In this document: positions 1 through 10,756 of the stretch, piece after piece
Layout: each line of letters begins with the position of its first letter
How positions within the stretch are numbered: the first letter of the stretch is position 1
Source: Betaproteobacteria bacterium GR16-43
GTDB lineage: Bacteria > Pseudomonadota > Gammaproteobacteria > Burkholderiales > Usitatibacteraceae
DNA: 64,000 nucleotides
Assembly: GCA_001953215.1 (NCBI GenBank)
Contig: CP019169.1
Location: forward strand, 806,001 to 870,000
Direction: 5' to 3'
Position numbers and translations under genes: made by a program
Notes under the pieces: generated by a model
What the model was told of the DNA's origin: nothing
Seen by the model: only the letters and a program-made list of their open reading frames with translations
The model's database searches: none

Positions 1-2
1 GC

Positions 3-497
<495 letters not shown>

Positions 498-510
498 GTC
501 CGCGCGGCAC

Positions 511-2421
<1,911 letters not shown>

Positions 2422-2433
2422 TTTCGCGGGTTT

Positions 2434-2539
2434 CCGCGCGCTTGGAAACGCCGCCGCCTCTCTGGATCGTAACCTAGCCTCATTTCATCGGCGGGGATCG
2501 GCGGAAAATCGGCGGAGATCGGCGTCTCCAAGCGCGCGG
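2434..2539. repeat. Palindromic element at a convergent gene junction
   Basis: Arms at 2434-2453 and 2520-2539 are 20 bases long and complementary except at one position. The outer part reads CCGCGCGCTTGGA on the left. The 66-base interior carries an iterated ATCGGCGG block. The element fills the gap between the kinase-receiver gene and the convergent GGDEF-EAL gene. Acting as a bidirectional terminator is an inference; no long T tract accompanies it. Confidence 0.6.
2487..2524. repeat. Short direct repeats of ATCGGCGG
   Basis: Four tandem units start with ATCGGCG at 2487, 2497, 2508 and 2518. The spacing is 10 to 11 bases, about one helical turn. They lie in the interior of the larger palindrome. 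They could be binding iterons or simply slippage products. Confidence 0.55.
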
Positions 2540-2558
2540 CATCCGCGTACCCAGCCAT

Positions 2559-4898
2559 TCAATTCCTCGCGAGCCACGCCTCCAGCCCGCCGCTGGGCAT
2601 CGGGCGCGCGAAGCGATAGCCCTGCGCCACGTCGCATCCGAAGCGCTTCAGCTCGACCAGCTCATGGTCGGTCTCCACACCCTCGGCCACCACGAGCAAT
2701 CCCAGGTTGTGGCCCAGCTCGATGGTGGAGCGCACGATGGCGGCGTTGCGCCCGTCGACCTCCATGCCGCTCACGAACGTGCGGTCGATCTTCAGTTCGT
2801 TCACCGGCAACTGCTTGATGTAGGCGAGCGACGAGTACCCGGTGCCGTAGTCGTCGATCGACATCGCCACGCCGAGGTCGCGGATGCGCCGCAGCGTGGC
2901 CTGGGCGCTCGCGGGATCGTCCATGAGGCCGCTCTCGGTGATTTCCAGGCACAGCAACGAGGCCGGCACTTCCTCCGCGCGTAGCGCTTCGGTGATGGCC
3001 AACACCAACGACTCGCCGGAGCGCAGGTCGCGCGCCGAGATGTTCACCGAGACGCGCAGCTGCAGTCCCTTGCGATGCCACTCGCCGCATTGCTTCACGG
3101 CCCGCCGCAGGACCCAGTAGGTGATGGCGCTGATGTAGCCCGTCTGCTCCGCGAACGGAATGAATTCGCCCGGCGGGACGAAGCCGCGCACCGGGTGGTC
3201 CCAGCGCACCAGCGCTTCCACGGCCCCGACCTTCATCGTGGCGAGCGTCATCTTCGGCTGGTAGTGCAGCACGAGTTCGTCGTTCTCGACCGCGCTGCGC
3301 AGCTCGCCCAGCATCGTGAGGTGCTCGCGGCGGCGCTCGTCGTGGCCGGGGTCGTACGTGGCCACGCTGCCCATGTTGCGCTTCGCCACGTACATCGCGA
3401 CGTCGGCGGCCCGCACCAGCGCCGCGCCGTCCTCGCCGTGCTGCGGGAAGGTCGCGAGGCCGATGCTGGCACCCAGGTCCATCGACTGGCCGTCGATCAC
3501 GATGCGCTTCTCGAGCGCCTTCAGGACCTTCGCCGCGACCTGCGGCGCGCGCTCCGAGTCGCCGCTCGCGAGCAGCACCGCGAACTCGTCGCCACCCAGG
3601 CGCGAGACGATATCCGACTCGCGCAGCACCGAGCGCACGCGCAAGGCCACTTCGCGAAGCACCTGGTCGCCGACCGGATGGCCGAGCGTGTCGTTGATGG
3701 CCTTGAACCGGTCCAGGTCCAGCAGCATCACCGTGAGGGGTTCGCCCGCGCGGCGGGCCGTGAGGATCGCCTGCTCGAGCTGGACATGGAACATCGCGCG
3801 GTTGGGCAACGCGGTGAGGCCGTCCTCGTAGGCCAGCCGCAGGATCTCGGCCTCGCGGCTCTTGATGCCGTCCAGCATGTGGTTGAAGCTCACGGCCAGC
3901 TCGCCGATCTCGTCCCTCTGTTCGACTTCCACGGGGTGTGAATAGTCGCCCTGCTGGACACGTTTGGCGCCCTCGGCCAGGCGCTGCACCGGGCCGGTGA
4001 TGCCGCGCGCGATCACGAGGCTGCCCAGCGCGAAGGCCACGAGCGAGGTGATGGCCAGGCCGAAGAAGATGTCGTCGATGCGCTTGAACGGCAGCAGGCC
4101 CTCGGCGAGCGGGCGCTGCAGCACGGCCGCGAGTGGCGCGCCCGTGGCGGTGCGCAGGTCCGTCTCTCGCGACTGGTAGGCCACGCCGGCCACGTCGAGC
4201 TCGCTCGTGCGGCCCGCGAAGCCCTCGGGCGGAAGTGCGGCCGGCAGCGCGTTGCGGGACGCCGCCTCGAGCGTCGAGGCATGCAGCGTCCATGCCGCAC
4301 CCGGCGCGGGGCGGCTCAGGAACGAGACCTCGAGGCCGGTGAGGTTGCGCATCTCGCGCGCGAAGTCGTCGTTCACCTCGAACGCGAGCCCCACCCACGC
4401 GATCGGCTCGGGCGCCAGGACCGGGACGATCACGAGCTGGTATGGACGCGAGCCCAGCACGACCACGGCGGTCGCCGTTCCCTGGTTCGCGGCCTCGTCG
4501 ATGAGGCGGGGGAAAGCGAAGGGTTTGCCCGCACGCGATTCGTCCTGCGTGTCCGCGCGCACGACGCGGTCGAGCGAGATCAGCATCATCGCGCTGGCCC
4601 CCAGCCGGCCACCGTGGTTGCGCAGCACGGAGAGGATCGTGCCCGTGCTCCCGGTGGCGACGGCCTGGCGAAACGCGAAGTCGGCCGAGAGGATCGAAGC
4701 GCCCTGCTCGAGGCGCGCCTGGTTCTGCGCGAGCAGGCGCTGGAAGATGCGCTCGCCCTGGGCCAGCGTGAGGTCGATGGTCTCGCGCGCCACCTGGGCG
4801 TTCGCGCGCGCGACGAGGATCGCGGCGATCCCCTGCACCAGGACCAGCAGGACCAGGAAGAAGATGGCGATGCGCGCGCGAAGGCTGCGGACGGCCAT
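2559..4898 (-). CDS. Membrane GGDEF-EAL cyclic-di-GMP enzyme with Cache-like sensor and HAMP
   Basis: A 779-residue inner-membrane protein. TM1 is at about 10-30, an extracytoplasmic Cache-like sensor at about 31-275, TM2 at about 279-298, then a HAMP linker. The diguanylate cyclase domain has an intact GGDEF (435-439). The phosphodiesterase domain has EAL (561-563), the DDYGTGYSSL loop, KIDRTFV and AEGVET. Both catalytic sites look intact, so the net direction of c-di-GMP turnover cannot be read from sequence. The ATG at 4898 overlaps the TGA of the upstream cupredoxin gene as TGATG, which implies translational coupling. It also begins just before TM1; the upstream extension of the frame lies inside that gene. 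Confidence 0.92.
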   Translation of the reverse strand: MAVRSLRARIAIFFLVLLVLVQGIAAILVARANAQVARETIDLTLAQGERIFQRLLAQNQARLEQGASILSADFAFRQAVATGSTGTILSVLRNHGGRLGASAMMLISLDRVVRADTQDESRAGKPFAFPRLIDEAANQGTATAVVVLGSRPYQLVIVPVLAPEPIAWVGLAFEVNDDFAREMRNLTGLEVSFLSRPAPGAAWTLHASTLEAASRNALPAALPPEGFAGRTSELDVAGVAYQSRETDLRTATGAPLAAVLQRPLAEGLLPFKRIDDIFFGLAITSLVAFALGSLVIARGITGPVQRLAEGAKRVQQGDYSHPVEVEQRDEIGELAVSFNHMLDGIKSREAEILRLAYEDGLTALPNRAMFHVQLEQAILTARRAGEPLTVMLLDLDRFKAINDTLGHPVGDQVLREVALRVRSVLRESDIVSRLGGDEFAVLLASGDSERAPQVAAKVLKALEKRIVIDGQSMDLGASIGLATFPQHGEDGAALVRAADVAMYVAKRNMGSVATYDPGHDERRREHLTMLGELRSAVENDELVLHYQPKMTLATMKVGAVEALVRWDHPVRGFVPPGEFIPFAEQTGYISAITYWVLRRAVKQCGEWHRKGLQLRVSVNISARDLRSGESLVLAITEALRAEEVPASLLCLEITESGLMDDPASAQATLRRIRDLGVAMSIDDYGTGYSSLAYIKQLPVNELKIDRTFVSGMEVDGRNAAIVRSTIELGHNLGLLVVAEGVETDHELVELKRFGCDVAQGYRFARPMPSGGLEAWLARN

Positions 4899-5542
4899 CA
4901 GTACTTGAGTCGGTCGAGCGGCGGTTTGTAGCGGGGCTTGCGGGGCGCGACGTCGATCACGTAGGCGGCCGGCTGGTGGGCTTGCGCCTCGAGGACCACG
5001 GCCGAGGGGGCAGCGGCCTTCCGCTGCCCCGGGTGCCACGCGCGCAGCTCGTAGGCGCCGGCGGGAAGGTCGCGCAGTTGGGCACGGCCCTGCTCGTCGG
5101 TGCGCGCGAAGTACGGCGTGGAGACCACGAGGATGTAGGCGATCATCCAGTCGTGGATGTTGCAGCCGAGCGTCACGACCCCCGGCTTGTCGAAGCGCAC
5201 CTCGCCGGGGCTGCGGCCGGTGTAGAGCTTGATCTCGAAGGACTTCGCGGGCGAGAAGGAGTAGACGTGGTGCTGCATCGGATCGCGGTTGGGGAACGCG
5301 ACGGACGTGCCCGTCTGGATCACGCTAACATACGGCACGAATTCGCGATCCGCTTGCGCGACATCGACGGCCTTCGCGGTGCGTGCCTCCTGGGGGCCGC
5401 TCGCGGGCGTGGCGTAGACCACCGCATCGGCCACGGGTTTGCCGGCGGCGTCTTGGACCTGCGCTTCGATGGAAGCCGCGACGGCGGCGCGGACCACGAA
5501 AGCGGCGCAGGCAGGGAGGAGAACCGCGAGTCTGGATGCCAT
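4898..5542 (-). CDS. Exported cupredoxin-like protein (methylamine utilisation-type)
   Basis: A 214-residue protein with a signal peptide (about 1-22) and a beta-rich, carboxypeptidase-regulatory-like fold. The central segment has FPNRDPMQHHVY and GCNIHDWM, giving His91/92, Cys127, His130 and Met133. These match the ligands of a type 1 copper site. Proteins of this kind are often annotated as methylamine utilisation proteins or plastocyanin-like. It overlaps the GGDEF-EAL gene by one base, so it may act as a periplasmic partner of that sensor; this is inference. The ATG at 5542 is chosen because the signal peptide starts there and a weak AGGTG precedes it. Its start codon overlaps the divergent start at 5541. 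Confidence 0.8.
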   Translation of the reverse strand: MASRLAVLLPACAAFVVRAAVAASIEAQVQDAAGKPVADAVVYATPASGPQEARTAKAVDVAQADREFVPYVSVIQTGTSVAFPNRDPMQHHVYSFSPAKSFEIKLYTGRSPGEVRFDKPGVVTLGCNIHDWMIAYILVVSTPYFARTDEQGRAQLRDLPAGAYELRAWHPGQRKAAAPSAVVLEAQAHQPAAYVIDVAPRKPRYKPPLDRLKY

Positions 5543-6758
5543 GGGCGCACCTATTCTAGAGCTTCTCCTCGCTTTCGCTTCGGCCGCGGACCCGATGGAC
5601 ATGGCCGTGCCCGGGCCGCTCGACGCGATCGCGAACGGGCGTGCCGTGATCGAGCTCCGGCCGCGCTACAACCACATCGAGGAAAGCGACAAGCCCCTGG
5701 TGTCCGAGGGCTTCACGTATCGCGCGATCCTGGGCTGGGCGAGCGCCCCGTGGGCGAACCTTCGGCTCACCGCGGAGCTCATCAACACGGGCCACATCGG
5801 CGACAAGAAGTACAACGAAAACGGGGCCGACCGCACCTCGCCCTATCCGCTGCTCCCGGACCCCGACTCCACCGACGTGAACCGCGCATTCATCGACTAC
5901 ACGGGCTTCGAGGCCACGCGGCTTCGCGCCGGCCGCCAGCTCGTGCGCATGGACAACCAGCGCTGGGTGAGCGACAACGATTTCCGCAATACGCCGCAGC
6001 TCTTCGACGGTGTCTCGGGCACCAACACGGCGATCGCGAACGTCGAGTTGCATGCGAGCTACTACTGGCGCGTGCGCACCACGTCGGGCACGTCCGCGCC
6101 ACTGAATCTCACGCTGCTGCATGCCGCGTGGAACCCCGCGCCGGACCATGGCCTGGCGGCGTATGCGTATTTCCACGACCAGGCGCAGAACGGGGCCTTC
6201 ACGGGTTTCGCGGACAACTCGTATCGCGTCGTGGGCGCTCGCGCGGAGGGCTCGGTGAAGGGCCTGGCGCCGGTGGACCTCGTCTACACGGCCGAGGCCG
6301 CGATGCAGCGGCCGTTCTCCGGCGGCGACTCGAGGGTCGACGCAAACTACTGGCGCCTGGGCGGTGGTGCGAGCGGTGACGCGTGGACGTTGCGCTACGA
6401 CTACGAGGTGAAGGGCAGCAACAACGGCGTGTACGGATTGCAGATGCCGCTCACGGATTTCTACGGCTTCAACGGCTGGACGCTCCACTTCTTCAACACG
6501 CCGGCGCGGGGCCTGCGGGACCAGTGGCTCACGGGTCGGGTGCAGGCGGGGCCGGTCGTGCTCTATGGCGAGTCGCACCGGTTCAAGTCCGATTTCGGCG
6601 GCCTCGACTACGGCAAGGAGAATGACGTGGGGCTCACGTGGCTCGCAATGGACGGGATCACGGTCCGCCTGCAGCACGCGCGCTACCGGCCGGGAACCGC
6701 GCAGCCGCCGCAGCCTCGAATCACCAAGACCTGGCTCAGCCTCACGTACACTTACTGA
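5541..6758 (+). CDS. Outer-membrane beta-barrel protein, alginate-export/porin-like
   Basis: A protein of about 405 residues with the alternating pattern of a beta barrel and a terminal aromatic residue (SLTYTY at the end), typical of BAM-dependent outer-membrane proteins. Visible pieces such as FIDYTGFEATRLRAGRQ and LYGESHRFKSDFGG resemble the alginate-export/OprD-like group. The substrate is unknown. The start is uncertain. The ATG at 5541 gives a short hydrophobic leader ending near AFASAADP, but a strong GGAGGAG at 5515-5521 sits too far upstream of it and would better fit an in-frame CTG at 5532. It is divergent from the cupredoxin gene, and the two start codons share bases. Confidence 0.78.
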   Translation: MGAPILELLLAFASAADPMDMAVPGPLDAIANGRAVIELRPRYNHIEESDKPLVSEGFTYRAILGWASAPWANLRLTAELINTGHIGDKKYNENGADRTSPYPLLPDPDSTDVNRAFIDYTGFEATRLRAGRQLVRMDNQRWVSDNDFRNTPQLFDGVSGTNTAIANVELHASYYWRVRTTSGTSAPLNLTLLHAAWNPAPDHGLAAYAYFHDQAQNGAFTGFADNSYRVVGARAEGSVKGLAPVDLVYTAEAAMQRPFSGGDSRVDANYWRLGGGASGDAWTLRYDYEVKGSNNGVYGLQMPLTDFYGFNGWTLHFFNTPARGLRDQWLTGRVQAGPVVLYGESHRFKSDFGGLDYGKENDVGLTWLAMDGITVRLQHARYRPGTAQPPQPRITKTWLSLTYTY

Positions 6759-6760
6759 CG

Positions 6761-7543
6761 ATGTCGCTCACGAAATCCGATCTCGCCGACCTGGCGCGCG
6801 CGAAGGAATTGCTCGAGAACCCCGGCCTCGCCGCGAAGCTCACGGGCATGCTGGGCACGCCGATCGACAAGGGCATGAAGTTGCTGCCCGCCTCGATGCA
6901 GAAGGCCGTGCACAAAGCCACCGAGGCGGCGCTGAGGAAGGCGCTCGATACGGCGGTGAAGTCGATGGGCGAGCAGACCCACGGCCCGGCGCGCGATCGC
7001 ATGCACAAGCTTGCGGCGGCGGCCTCGGGCGCGGTGGGCGGGGCTTTCGGCATCGCGGCGCTCGCGATCGAGCTGCCCATCTCCACGACCGTGATGCTGC
7101 GATCCATCGCGGCCATCGCGGCTTCGGAGGGCGAAAACCCGCGCCACCTCGAGACGAAGCTCGCGTGCATCGAAGTCTTCGCGCTCGGCAGCACGAAGGA
7201 CAAGCGCGACGACGCGGCGGAGTCCGGCTATTTCGCGGCGAGGAGCGCGCTCGCGACGGCGGTGTCCGAAGCGGCCAAGCACCTCGCGCAGAAAGGGCTC
7301 TCGAAGTCCGGGGCGCCCGCGCTGGTGCGGCTGGTCGGCTTGATCGCGTCGCGCTTCGGCGTCGTCGTGTCGGAGAAGGCCGCGGCGCAGGCCATCCCGA
7401 TCCTCGGCGCGGCGGGCGGCGCGATGATCAACACCGTCTTCATCGGGCACTACCAGGACATGGCGCGCGGGCATTTCATCGTCCGCCGCCTGGAGAAGAT
7501 CCACGGGGCCGAACCGGTTCGGCTCGCCTACGAAAAACTCTAG
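6761..7543 (+). CDS. EcsC family protein
   Basis: A 260-residue alpha-helical protein. Glycine/alanine-rich helical segments, such as the one around AASGAVGGAFGIAALAIELP and another near the C-terminus (AIPILGAAGGAMINTVF), match the EcsC family. The best-known member is linked to an ABC exporter in Bacillus; the biochemical role is not established. ATG at 6761 follows the porin stop by 2 bases, so the genes are likely co-transcribed. The short gap to the next gene (10 bases, with GAGGAGCA) suggests the operon continues. Confidence 0.8.
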   Translation: MSLTKSDLADLARAKELLENPGLAAKLTGMLGTPIDKGMKLLPASMQKAVHKATEAALRKALDTAVKSMGEQTHGPARDRMHKLAAAASGAVGGAFGIAALAIELPISTTVMLRSIAAIAASEGENPRHLETKLACIEVFALGSTKDKRDDAAESGYFAARSALATAVSEAAKHLAQKGLSKSGAPALVRLVGLIASRFGVVVSEKAAAQAIPILGAAGGAMINTVFIGHYQDMARGHFIVRRLEKIHGAEPVRLAYEKL

Positions 7544-7553
7544 AGGAGCAACG

Positions 7554-7841
7554 ATGGCCGCTTACGTACTCGCCGAAATCGAGATCACCAACCCCGAGGG
7601 CTACAAGGAATACGCAGCCCTCGTGCCCGCCACGATCGCGCAGTACGGCGGCAAGTTCCTCGTGCGCGGCGGCAACGTGCATCCGCTCGAAGGCGACTGG
7701 CCGCAGCGCCGGCGGGTGATCATCGAATTCCCTTCGCGGGAGCGCGCGCTCGAGTGGTACAACTCTCCCGAGTACGTGAAGCCGGCCGCGCTTCGGAAGG
7801 CCAACTCCAATGGGCGGTTGCTGCTCCTCGACGGGGCGTGA
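7554..7841 (+). CDS. DUF1330 family protein
   Basis: A 95-residue protein of the dimeric ferredoxin-like alpha/beta barrel type. The start MAAYVLAEIEITNPEGYKEY, the middle RGGNVHPLEGDWPQRR and the end EYVKPAALRKANSNGRLLLLDG are characteristic of DUF1330. The function is unknown. A GAGGAG ribosome site lies 4 to 9 bases before the ATG. It is the last gene of the plus-strand run, followed at 7849 by the long palindromic repeat. Confidence 0.88.
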   Translation: MAAYVLAEIEITNPEGYKEYAALVPATIAQYGGKFLVRGGNVHPLEGDWPQRRRVIIEFPSRERALEWYNSPEYVKPAALRKANSNGRLLLLDGA

Positions 7842-7848
7842 GTTCAAG

Positions 7849-7994
7849 TCAAAAGCGATTGAACCGCAGAGGCCCCGGAGACCCCTGAGGAAAGGCAGAA
7901 CCGAATCGAGGGCCTGGGTCGCCGATTCACAGGACTCTTTTTCCTTGATTTTCCTCAGGGGCCTCCGGGGCCTCTGCGGTTCAATCGCCTTTGA
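7849..7994. repeat. Long palindromic repeat, copy 1
   Basis: Arms at 7849-7893 and 7950-7994 are 45 bases each and complementary at 43 positions. A unique 56-base centre separates them. The outer end reads TCAAAAGCGATTGAACCGC and the inner part is rich in GGCCCC/CCTGAGG. A second copy with a different centre lies at 52427-52584. Copy 1 sits between the convergent DUF1330 and hemF genes and ends one base from the hemF stop. It may double as a bidirectional terminator. Confidence 0.9.
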
Positions 7995-7995
7995 T

Positions 7996-8877
7996 TTACA
8001 CCCAATCCTTCCCGGTCAGGAAGTCGGAAGTAAGTCGCGCCTCGGGAGAGCCGGGTTCGGGCTTCCAGTCGTACCGCCACGAAACAACCGGCGGCATCGA
8101 CATCAGGATCGACTCGGTGCGCCCGCCCGACTGCAGGCCGAAGAGGGTGCCGCGGTCCCAGACGAGATTGAACTCCACGTAGCGGCCGCGGCGGTACGCC
8201 TGGAAATCGCGCTCGCGGGTTCCGTACGCGGCTTCGCGGCGGCGTTTCACGATGGGCAGGTACGCGGGCAGCAGCGCATCGCCCGTGGCGCGCATCACCC
8301 CGAAGGCATGATCGAAGCCGCCCAGCGTGAAGTCGTCGAAGAACGTGCCGCCGATGCCGCGCGGCTCCCGGCGATGCTTTAGGAAGAAGTACGCGTCGCA
8401 CGTCTTCTTGAACCGCGGGTAGAGCGCCGGATCGAGCGGAATCAGCGCATCGCGCAGCGTGCCGTGGAAATGCACGCAGTCCTCCTCGAAGCCGTAGTAG
8501 GGCGTGAGGTCCATCCCGCCGCCGAACCACCAGACATCGCCCGCCACGAAGCAGCGCACGTTCATGTGCACCGTCGGCACGTACGGGTTCACCGGATGGA
8601 AGACGAGCGAGACACCCAGCGCCTCCCACGGCCGGCCCGCGATCTCCGGGCGATGCACCGAGGCCGAGGGCGGAAGGCTCGCGCCCTTCACGTGCGAGAA
8701 GCCGACGCCCGCGCGTTCGAGCAGCGTGCCGTTCTCGAGGATGCGCGTGATGCCGCCGCCGCCCTCGGGGCGCTCCCATTCGTCGCGGCCAAAGGTACGG
8801 CCATCCTGCCGACCCATCTCGGCGGCGATGGTTTCCTGCAACCCGAGCAAGTAGTTCCGGACGGCGTCGATATTCAT
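7996..8877 (-). CDS. hemF: Aerobic coproporphyrinogen III oxidase
   Basis: A 293-residue soluble enzyme that uses oxygen to decarboxylate coproporphyrinogen III to protoporphyrinogen IX in haem synthesis. Recognisable family segments include [42 protein letters not shown] and [17 protein letters not shown]. The length matches the family. ATG at 8877 ([10 protein letters not shown]) is chosen because upstream residues are not family-like. The start follows the Rid gene stop by 10 bases, so it is the last gene of the dusB-fis-purH-purD run. Confidence 0.96.
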   Translation of the reverse strand: MNIDAVRNYLLGLQETIAAEMGRQDGRTFGRDEWERPEGGGGITRILENGTLLERAGVGFSHVKGASLPPSASVHRPEIAGRPWEALGVSLVFHPVNPYVPTVHMNVRCFVAGDVWWFGGGMDLTPYYGFEEDCVHFHGTLRDALIPLDPALYPRFKKTCDAYFFLKHRREPRGIGGTFFDDFTLGGFDHAFGVMRATGDALLPAYLPIVKRRREAAYGTRERDFQAYRRGRYVEFNLVWDRGTLFGLQSGGRTESILMSMPPVVSWRYDWKPEPGSPEARLTSDFLTGKDWV

Positions 8878-8887
8878 GGCCGCCAGT

Positions 8888-9361
8888 TTAGCCGGGCGCG
8901 AGTTCGAAGATGCCCTCGACTTCGACCGCGACGCCCGAAGGCAGCGAGGCCACGCCCACGGCCGAGCGCGCGTGCCGGCCCGCATCGCCGAAGATCTCCA
9001 CCATGACGTCGGAAGCGCCGTTCACCACCTGCGGCTGGTTCACGAAGTCGGGTACCGAATTCACGTAGCCGGTGAGCCGCACGACCCGCACCACGCGATC
9101 GAGGTCGCCGCCGGCCGCATTGCGAACATGGGCCACGAGGTTCAACGCGCACATGCGAGCCGCTCGCTGTCCGTCGATCAGCTCGAGCCCGTCGCCCAGC
9201 TTGCCGATGAACCGGCGCTCGCCGTTCCATTGCGAGACCTGGCCGGAGACGTAGACGAGGTTGCCGACCACCACGAACGGCACGTAGTTTGCCGCGGGTG
9301 CGCTCGCGTTTGGCAGTTCAATGCCCTTCTCTTTCAGGCGGTCGTCGATTCTTCCAGGCAT
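8888..9361 (-). CDS. RidA/YjgF-type family protein
   Basis: A 157-residue protein of the Rid (YjgF/YER057c/UK114) superfamily. Visible family features are VYVSGQVSQ, the middle helix, and [23 protein letters not shown], which holds the conserved arginine used by deaminating members to hydrolyse reactive imines/enamines. It is longer than RidA itself (about 128 residues) because of an N-terminal extension and an insert, so it probably belongs to another Rid subgroup; the substrate is uncertain. It lies 31 bases after purD and 10 bases before hemF on the same strand. Confidence 0.85.
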   Translation of the reverse strand: MPGRIDDRLKEKGIELPNASAPAANYVPFVVVGNLVYVSGQVSQWNGERRFIGKLGDGLELIDGQRAARMCALNLVAHVRNAAGGDLDRVVRVVRLTGYVNSVPDFVNQPQVVNGASDVMVEIFGDAGRHARSAVGVASLPSGVAVEVEGIFELAPG

Positions 9362-9392
9362 GTGAGCTCCAGATTGGTGAACACCGCGCGGA

Positions 9393-10682
9393 TCAGCGCC
9401 GGTTGAACGCCCGATGCCCGATGTCCCGGCGCATCTGCAGGCCGTTGAACTGGATCTTCTCCGCTACTTCATACGCACGCGCGGCGGCGACCTTCACGTT
9501 CTCGCCCAGCGCCGTCACGCAGAGCACGCGCCCGCCGTTGGTGACGACCGCGCCATCCTTGCCCGCGTCGCGGTCCTTGAAGGTGGTTCCCGCGTGGAAG
9601 ACGTGCACGTCCTCCATGTCCTTCGGCAGGCCGGTGATCTCGTCGCCCTTGCGCGGGGCCTCGGGGTAACCCGCCGCCGCGAGCACGACGCCCAGCGCGG
9701 CGCGGCGATCCCATTCGGCCTCGGCCTGGTCGAGCGTTCCATCGATGGCATGCGCGACGATCGCGAGGAAGTCGCTCTTCAGGCGCATGAAGATGGGCTG
9801 CGTCTCGGGGTCGCCCATGCGGCAGTTGAACTCGACCACGCGCGGCGCACCGTCCTTGCCGACCATCAGGCCCGCGTAGAGGAAGCCCTGGAACGGAATG
9901 CCGTCGGCCATCATGCCCTTCACGGCCGGCATGATGATTTCGCGCATCGCGCGGTTGTGCACTTCGGGAGTGACCACGGGCGCGGGTGAGTACGCACCCA
10001 TGCCGCCGGTGTTCGGGCCCTGGTCGCCGTCGAAGATGCGCTTGTGGTCCTGGCTCGAGGCGAAGGGCAGCACGTTGCGGCCGTCGGCCATCACGATGAA
10101 GCTCGCCTCCTCGCCCTCCATGAACTCCTCGATCACGACGCGCGCACCCGCGTCACCGAGCTTGTTGCCGGCGAGCATCATGTCGACCGCGTCGTGGGCT
10201 TCCTTCACGTTCGTCGCGACCACCACGCCCTTGCCCGCGGCGAGGCCGTCGGCCTTGATCACGATCGGCGCTCCGTTCGCATCGATGTAGTCGTGCGCGG
10301 CCTTCGCGTCGGTGAACGTCTCGTAGCGCGAGGTGGGGATCCTGTGGCGCGCCATGAAGCGCTTGGCGAAATCCTTGGAGGATTCGAGCTGCGCGGCTGC
10401 CTTGGTCGGCCCGAAGATGCGCAAGCCCGCTTCGCGAAACGCATCGACCACGCCCGCGGCGAGGGGACCCTCGGGACCGACGACCGTCGTGTGGATGCTC
10501 TCCTGCTTCGCGAAGGCGACCAGCTCCGGAATGCCGGTGATGTCGACGTTGAAGAGCCCGTCCTCGCGCGCCGTGCCCGCGTTGCCCGGCGCCACGTACA
10601 CACGCGAAACTTTCGGGGATTGGGCGAGGCGCCAGGCCATGGCGTGCTCGCGGCCTCCGGAACCGATCACCAGCAACTTCAT
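9393..10682 (-). CDS. purD: Phosphoribosylamine-glycine ligase
   Basis: A 429-residue ATP-grasp enzyme that joins 5-phosphoribosylamine and glycine to make GAR in purine synthesis. The N-terminus MKLLVIGSGGREHA, GPEGPLAAGVVD, IVIKADGLAAGKGVVVA and the metal-binding VVEFNCRMGDPETQ are diagnostic. ATG at 10682 is preceded by GGAG six bases away and begins at the usual family start. It lies downstream of purH on the same strand, separated by a 74-base gap that is largely a REP-like repeat. Confidence 0.97.
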   Translation of the reverse strand: MKLLVIGSGGREHAMAWRLAQSPKVSRVYVAPGNAGTAREDGLFNVDITGIPELVAFAKQESIHTTVVGPEGPLAAGVVDAFREAGLRIFGPTKAAAQLESSKDFAKRFMARHRIPTSRYETFTDAKAAHDYIDANGAPIVIKADGLAAGKGVVVATNVKEAHDAVDMMLAGNKLGDAGARVVIEEFMEGEEASFIVMADGRNVLPFASSQDHKRIFDGDQGPNTGGMGAYSPAPVVTPEVHNRAMREIIMPAVKGMMADGIPFQGFLYAGLMVGKDGAPRVVEFNCRMGDPETQPIFMRLKSDFLAIVAHAIDGTLDQAEAEWDRRAALGVVLAAAGYPEAPRKGDEITGLPKDMEDVHVFHAGTTFKDRDAGKDGAVVTNGGRVLCVTALGENVKVAAARAYEVAEKIQFNGLQMRRDIGHRAFNRR

Positions 10683-10700
10683 GTGGAGCTCCGATTCGTC

Positions 10701-10748
10701 ATTCCCGCGCAAGCGGGAATCCAGTCTGGACCCCCGCCTTCGCGGGGG
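10701..10748. repeat. REP-like double hairpin between purH and purD
   Basis: Two adjacent hairpins. The first, 10701-10720, has outer arms ATTCCC and GGGAAT and fits the spacing of the neisserial dRS3 pattern. The second, 10731-10748, has arms CCCCCGC and GCGGGGG around a CTTC loop. The second core recurs at 44021-44040 and 61561-61578. Such elements can stabilise upstream mRNA or attenuate transcription between operon genes. Confidence 0.75.
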
Positions 10749-10756
10749 TGACGGGG

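Noticed and set aside
7849-7994. The palindromic repeats as part of a CRISPR array
   Set aside because: There are only inverted arms with one centre at each locus, no series of direct repeats with regular spacers, and no cas genes.
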